64,000 nucleotides of DNA, taken from assembly GCA_014651175.1 (NCBI GenBank), contig BMWJ01000002.1, positions 124,001-188,000 on the forward strand. The letters run 5' to 3'. Of the stretch, positions 60,929 through 64,000 are shown one piece after another; positions within the stretch are counted from its first letter, which is position 1, and the number at the start of each line of letters is the position of its first letter. The notes under the pieces were generated by a model. It made no database searches and was not told where the DNA came from. It saw only the letters and a list, made by a program, of their open reading frames with translations. The stretch is from Streptomyces clavifer (lineage in GTDB: Bacteria; Actinomycetota; Actinomycetes; Streptomycetales; Streptomycetaceae). The translations under genes and the position numbers were made by a program.

Positions 60929-61561
60929 TCAGGCCGGCCGAAACGCCAGAGCGGCGGCCACTCCCGCGGTCACGTCCCAGCCGGTGGAGGGAACGACGTC
61001 AGCCAGAAGCTCCTTGTCGATCCGGGCGTCGGCCTCGATCAGGGCGTCGACGGACTCCCGCGAAGGCAGACTGCCCTGCGGACCGGACGCGTGCTCGATG
61101 AGGGCCAGAATCGACGCGCGGGTGCTTTCGTCGCTGAGGGCCGGCAGCCGCACGCCCCTGAAGCCGTCTTCGGCGTCGTACTCCGCTCGCTCCCAGGTGC
61201 TCCCGTCGAAGCCGTAGACGAAGCCGAGGAAGAGCTCTCCCTCACGGGCTCCGCGCACGGGCGGCTCCCACCACTCGGGTGCACCGGCCAGCAGGTCCGT
61301 CTCGGGCTCCTCGAAGAAGTCGGACCCTTCCGCGTAGAAGGTCTCCGAATCCTCGTTACTGTGCCCGAGCAGCACCGCGCGCCCGTCGCCCCGGTGATGC
61401 AGGTCGGCCCAGTTGCCGTCCCCGTCGTCGTAGTGCCACAGGGACCCTTCGGCCCGGCAGTCGTCACCACGCCCCCAGGCCGCCCGGACCGCGGCGAGAG
61501 CGGCCCATCGGCCGCGCAACGACATCGGGCGCGGAAGATTCAGCTGTACCAGTCCCATCAT
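60929..61561 (-). CDS. Hypothetical protein
   Basis: The 210-residue acidic, tryptophan-rich protein has unknown function. Features are an N-terminal LRGRWAALAAVRAAWG, then SLWHYDDGDGNWADLHHRGD and VLLGHSNEDSETFY, and a helical C-terminus. It has no signal or membrane helix. The two adjacent ATG codons at 61561 and 61558 follow AAGGGG. The longer frame start at 61720 adds unconserved basic sequence. Confidence 0.65.
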   Translation of the reverse strand: MMGLVQLNLPRPMSLRGRWAALAAVRAAWGRGDDCRAEGSLWHYDDGDGNWADLHHRGDGRAVLLGHSNEDSETFYAEGSDFFEEPETDLLAGAPEWWEPPVRGAREGELFLGFVYGFDGSTWERAEYDAEDGFRGVRLPALSDESTRASILALIEHASGPQGSLPSRESVDALIEADARIDKELLADVVPSTGWDVTAGVAAALAFRPA

Positions 61562-61731
61562 CGGACCCCTTCGCTCTGCCGGACGGCTCTCTCTCCGTGC
61601 CTTCTTCCACCACCCACCCCGGTAATGCCCGACCAGCGGGACGGAAAGGGTGCAAGGCCCCCTCGCACCTCCAGCGACGTCCTGCGCAGACCTCGGTATA
61701 CGCTGCCGGACCATGCGCAAACCAGCACCCG

Positions 61732-61884
61732 CAGGACGGCGCCTCCCTGGCCGACTACAAGGAGTTCCGGCGCGCGGCCGAGTGCCTGGGCGACGTCTAC
61801 CGCGCGGACTTCAACCCGTCGAGCTCCCCCAATCCGGTGCGCCTGGCCTCGCTGGGCCAGCTGGCGTCCACCGCCGCCAAGTAG
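61732..61884 (+). pseudogene. C-terminal gene remnant
   Basis: The last 50 codons of this frame (QDGASLADYKEFRRAAEC, through ADFNPSSSPNPVRLASL, to TAAK) have strong coding character, with almost every third base G or C and a natural protein composition. No in-frame start codon lies nearby and the upstream sequence loses coding character. It looks like the tail of a deleted gene. The family is not recognised. Confidence 0.4.
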
Positions 61885-62056
61885 CAGGGCCGCGGGGCAA
61901 GCGCCCGGTCGTTGCGAGACCAAGGACAGGAACAGGTCCGATATGGGGCGGTATGACTGCCCCTCCCCGCACAACGACCGGGTGCATCCGACGGGGCCGG
62001 CTCCGCCTCGCTGCTCTGGGCGGCACCGTCGGCCCGCCTCTCCCCTCACCTCGGGG

Positions 62057-62932
62057 CTACGCCTTCGGCGCCGCACCTCGACCGCACTCTGCGAAGGCGC
62101 GCTCCACATGTGCGCGGAAGGTGCGGGGCGGGCGGCCCGTCACCCGCTCGACGGTTCCGGTGACGCGGTTCTCGGCGCCCTCGGCGATGGACCGGTCCAA
62201 GCCGGCCAGCATCGCGGCGAACTCGCCGGGGATGCCTGCGACGGTCAGACGGTCACGCATCTGTTCATACGTGAGCCGCCTGTGCTCCACGGGCCTCCCC
62301 GAGATCCGGGCCATCACAGCGGCAACATCCTGGTAGCTCAGCGCTTCTGGCCCGGTGATCACCAGATCCGTGTTGGGCGCCACCGGGTCGGTGAGGGCGC
62401 GCACCGCGACCGCAGCGATGTCGTCGGCGTCGACGAAGCCGACCTTCCCGTCCCCGGTCGCACTCGACACGACCCCTTCCTCCCGGACGCTCTCGGCGTG
62501 CACATGCCGACCCGTGAAGTTCTGCATGAACCAGGAGGGCCGCAGCACCGCCCATTCTTCGAACAACCCGTCGGCCAGCAACGCGTGCACCTGTCCGACT
62601 CCGGGGCCACCCACGGGGACGGCCGAGGAGCTGAGCAGTACGACGCGTCGCACGCCGGCCGCGCGGGCCTGTTCCAGGAAGGGCCGCATGACGGCGACGG
62701 GACCCGGATCACCGACGGGCGGTACGAGGTAGGCGCGGTCGACCCCACCCAGTGCGGCACTGAAGGTCCTGGCATCGTGCCAGTCGAACCTGATGCCCCG
62801 CGCACCCGCCGCGTCTGCGGGCCGACGTGCGGCTGAGGTGATGTCGTGGCCGAGCGCGACGAGTCGGCCGACTACACGGCTGCCCGTAGTGCCGGTCGCG
62901 CCGGTCACCAGGACGGATGGATGGTTGGTCAC
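62057..62932 (-). CDS. NmrA/SDR-a7-like NAD(P)-binding reductase
   Basis: The 291-residue protein has the Rossmann motif VLVTGATGTTGSRV, then AYLVPPVGDP, VVLLSSSAVPVGG, LRPSWFMQNF and DADDIAAVAVRALTD. This is an atypical short-chain reductase of the NmrA type that senses or uses NADPH. GTG 62932 with GGAGAAG upstream was chosen because the Rossmann strand starts seven residues later. The frame stays open far upstream. A divergent TetR gene suggests local regulation, though 540 bases separate them. Confidence 0.87.
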   Translation of the reverse strand: MTNHPSVLVTGATGTTGSRVVGRLVALGHDITSAARRPADAAGARGIRFDWHDARTFSAALGGVDRAYLVPPVGDPGPVAVMRPFLEQARAAGVRRVVLLSSSAVPVGGPGVGQVHALLADGLFEEWAVLRPSWFMQNFTGRHVHAESVREEGVVSSATGDGKVGFVDADDIAAVAVRALTDPVAPNTDLVITGPEALSYQDVAAVMARISGRPVEHRRLTYEQMRDRLTVAGIPGEFAAMLAGLDRSIAEGAENRVTGTVERVTGRPPRTFRAHVERAFAECGRGAAPKA

Positions 62933-63385
62933 GGTCTTCTCCGCTTTCTCTGCTCCACGCTCGCGTTCACGGGGCGGGCAAAGGTTTCGTGGCATCCAGG
63001 GGGCGCCAGGGATTCCCACAGTCCGGCCGGGAGGTGGTGCGGCAGGTTTTGACGGTGACGGCGGCGACGTACGGCATCCCGTACGGACCCCCCGGGGCGA
63101 CCAGTCGGCCACGCCGCACCCCTCGGCCACGATGGTGGCCGGACCGGTCGGCGCGTGAACCTCCGGCCGCAGGATCCCCTGCAGGCCGACGGAGTCCGGA
63201 TAGCCGCGCGTACAGGCCGCGACGGCCCCCAGCCGTGCAGCTCCCAGGGAAAGCCCTTGCGGATCGAACGGAAACGCGAACAACGCGTCGCCGTCACACA
63301 GGGCGACCCAGCCGCCGATGCCCTCGCCTGACAGGAGGCGTGAGCTGTGGCGGAACAGGCGCTCCGGGCACCTGGCTGCACTCAT
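62933..63385 (-). other. Open frame upstream of the NmrA-like gene, uncertain coding
   Basis: The frame of the NmrA-like gene continues upstream without stop to beyond ATG 63385, which has AGGGGTGG before it. The first 90 codons (GWVALCDGDALFAFPFD, GAVAACTRGYPDSVG) look protein-like. The last 50 are Pro/Arg-rich and look non-coding. It may be a decayed gene, or an N-terminal extension of the reductase. I favour a remnant. Confidence 0.25.
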
Positions 63386-63407
63386 CGGTCGGCCACCCCT
63401 AAGATGT

Positions 63408-63455
63408 GGACTACGAGTCCGCTTAACCACTCGAACCATACGGACCATCGGTCCG
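63408..63455. promoter_or_regulatory. Two TetR-type operator copies
   Basis: GGACT-ACG-AGTCC (63408-63420) and CGGACC-ATC-GGTCCG (63441-63455) are both perfect short palindromes. Each is followed by the same GCTTAA/GCTTAG tail, giving two copies of one site about 34 bases apart. They lie immediately before the TetR start and very probably bind the TetR protein itself. Confidence 0.7.
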
Positions 63456-63472
63456 CTTAGCAAGGAGAGGCC

Positions 63473-64000
63473 ATGGTCCAGCGCAAAGAGCGTGCCGATG
63501 CCCTGCGCAATCGCCAGGCCGTCCTGGCCGCAGCCGACGGCCTCTTCGCGCGCAGCCCGAGCCCCCGCAGCGTGTCCATGGACGATGTCGCCGCAGCGGC
63601 CGGAGTCGGCAAGGGCACGCTGTTCCGCCGCTTCGGCGACCGGACGGGCCTCATCCGGGCCCTGTACGAGGCCCGGATCCAGCCCTTGCGCGACGCCGTG
63701 GAATCGGGCCCACCCCCGCTCGGCCCGTCGACGCAGCCTCACGACCGCGTCGAGGGGCTGCTCGACGCGGCGCTCGGCTTCAAGCTCGACAACCGCCATC
63801 TCGCCCTGGCCCTGGAGGAGGTGGGCAGCGGTAGCCCGTACCAGGCGGCGCACTACACGTGGTGGCACCGCACCCTCCAGGAGACGCTGGAGCGGATCCC
63901 CTCGGTGGCGGACGGCGAGTTCATCGCTCACGCACTCCTGGCTGCGACCCGTGCGGACCTCGTCGAGCACCTCGCGGGGCAGGAGCACATGACGGCGGAG
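63473..64000 (+). CDS. TetR-family regulator (cut by window end)
   Basis: The first 176 codons of a TetR regulator are present. The helix-turn-helix is SMDDVAAAAGVGKGTLFRRFG (residues about 36-56), preceded by ADALRNRQAVLAAADGLF. The C-terminal ligand domain runs off the window. AAGGAGAGG precedes the ATG. Two operator copies directly upstream indicate autoregulation, and the divergent NmrA-like reductase is the obvious candidate target. Confidence 0.9.
   Translation, partial: MVQRKERADALRNRQAVLAAADGLFARSPSPRSVSMDDVAAAAGVGKGTLFRRFGDRTGLIRALYEARIQPLRDAVESGPPPLGPSTQPHDRVEGLLDAALGFKLDNRHLALALEEVGSGSPYQAAHYTWWHRTLQETLERIPSVADGEFIAHALLAATRADLVEHLAGQEHMTAE

Noticed and set aside
1-64000. Biosynthetic gene cluster around the P450 genes
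   Set aside because: No polyketide synthase, peptide synthetase, terpene synthase or other core enzyme is present. The P450s are isolated or paired.

Overview
The window is high-GC actinobacterial chromosome and reads as Streptomyces. Nearly every gene has G or C at the third codon position, GTG and TTG starts are common, and the gene families (DUF1707, DUF6193, CYP157/CYP154 pair, sugar importers without their own ATPase, Tat-type signals on secreted hydrolases) are typical of that genus. Two genes are cut by the window edges: the tail of a probable ROK regulator at the left and a TetR regulator at the right. I saw no rRNA, tRNA, CRISPR array, intact insertion sequence or phage gene.

Layout. 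0-15.5 kb is mixed chromosome: xylB, a two-gene von Willebrand A unit, a ThuA-like protein, a DUF1707 protein, a P450 followed by an ABC exporter whose promoter carries a SoxR-type box, a GT39-like membrane protein, a divergent response regulator/histidine kinase pair and a DUF416 protein. 15.5-22.8 kb is a five-gene leftward operon for glycine betaine: betB, betA, then ATPase, double permease and binding protein of an osmoprotectant importer. 23.5-26 kb is a leftward polar amino acid ABC importer.

26.3-45.2 kb is the highlight, an apparently complete xyloglucan utilisation locus. A leftward pair (GH3, GH31 alpha-xylosidase) and a rightward operon (binding lipoprotein, two permeases, GH74, GH42, GH95, GH12) diverge from one control region. 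GH74 and GH12 carry export signals and would cut xyloglucan outside. The ABC system would import the oligosaccharides. GH31, GH3, GH42 and GH95 lack signals and would strip xylose, glucose, galactose and fucose (or L-galactose) inside. A LacI regulator at 44.2-45.2 kb has the same 14-bp palindrome (TCGAAGCGCTTCGA) around its own promoter as is found at both divergent promoters, so it very probably controls the locus and itself.

45.4-58.8 kb continues the plant-polymer theme with secreted enzymes: a pectin methylesterase, two GH43 arabinan-type enzymes (one with a CBM13), a PL6-type polysaccharide lyase and a GH43-CBM42 protein with its own LacI-like operator. Interspersed are a reductase-like protein, a CYP157-CYP154 pair in which the CYP157 member lacks the ExxR arginine, and a YceI protein. 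58.9-64 kb holds small hypothetical genes, a GNAT acetyltransferase, a gene remnant, an NmrA-type reductase and the divergent TetR regulator with two operator copies. Strong GC-rich hairpins close most transcription units.
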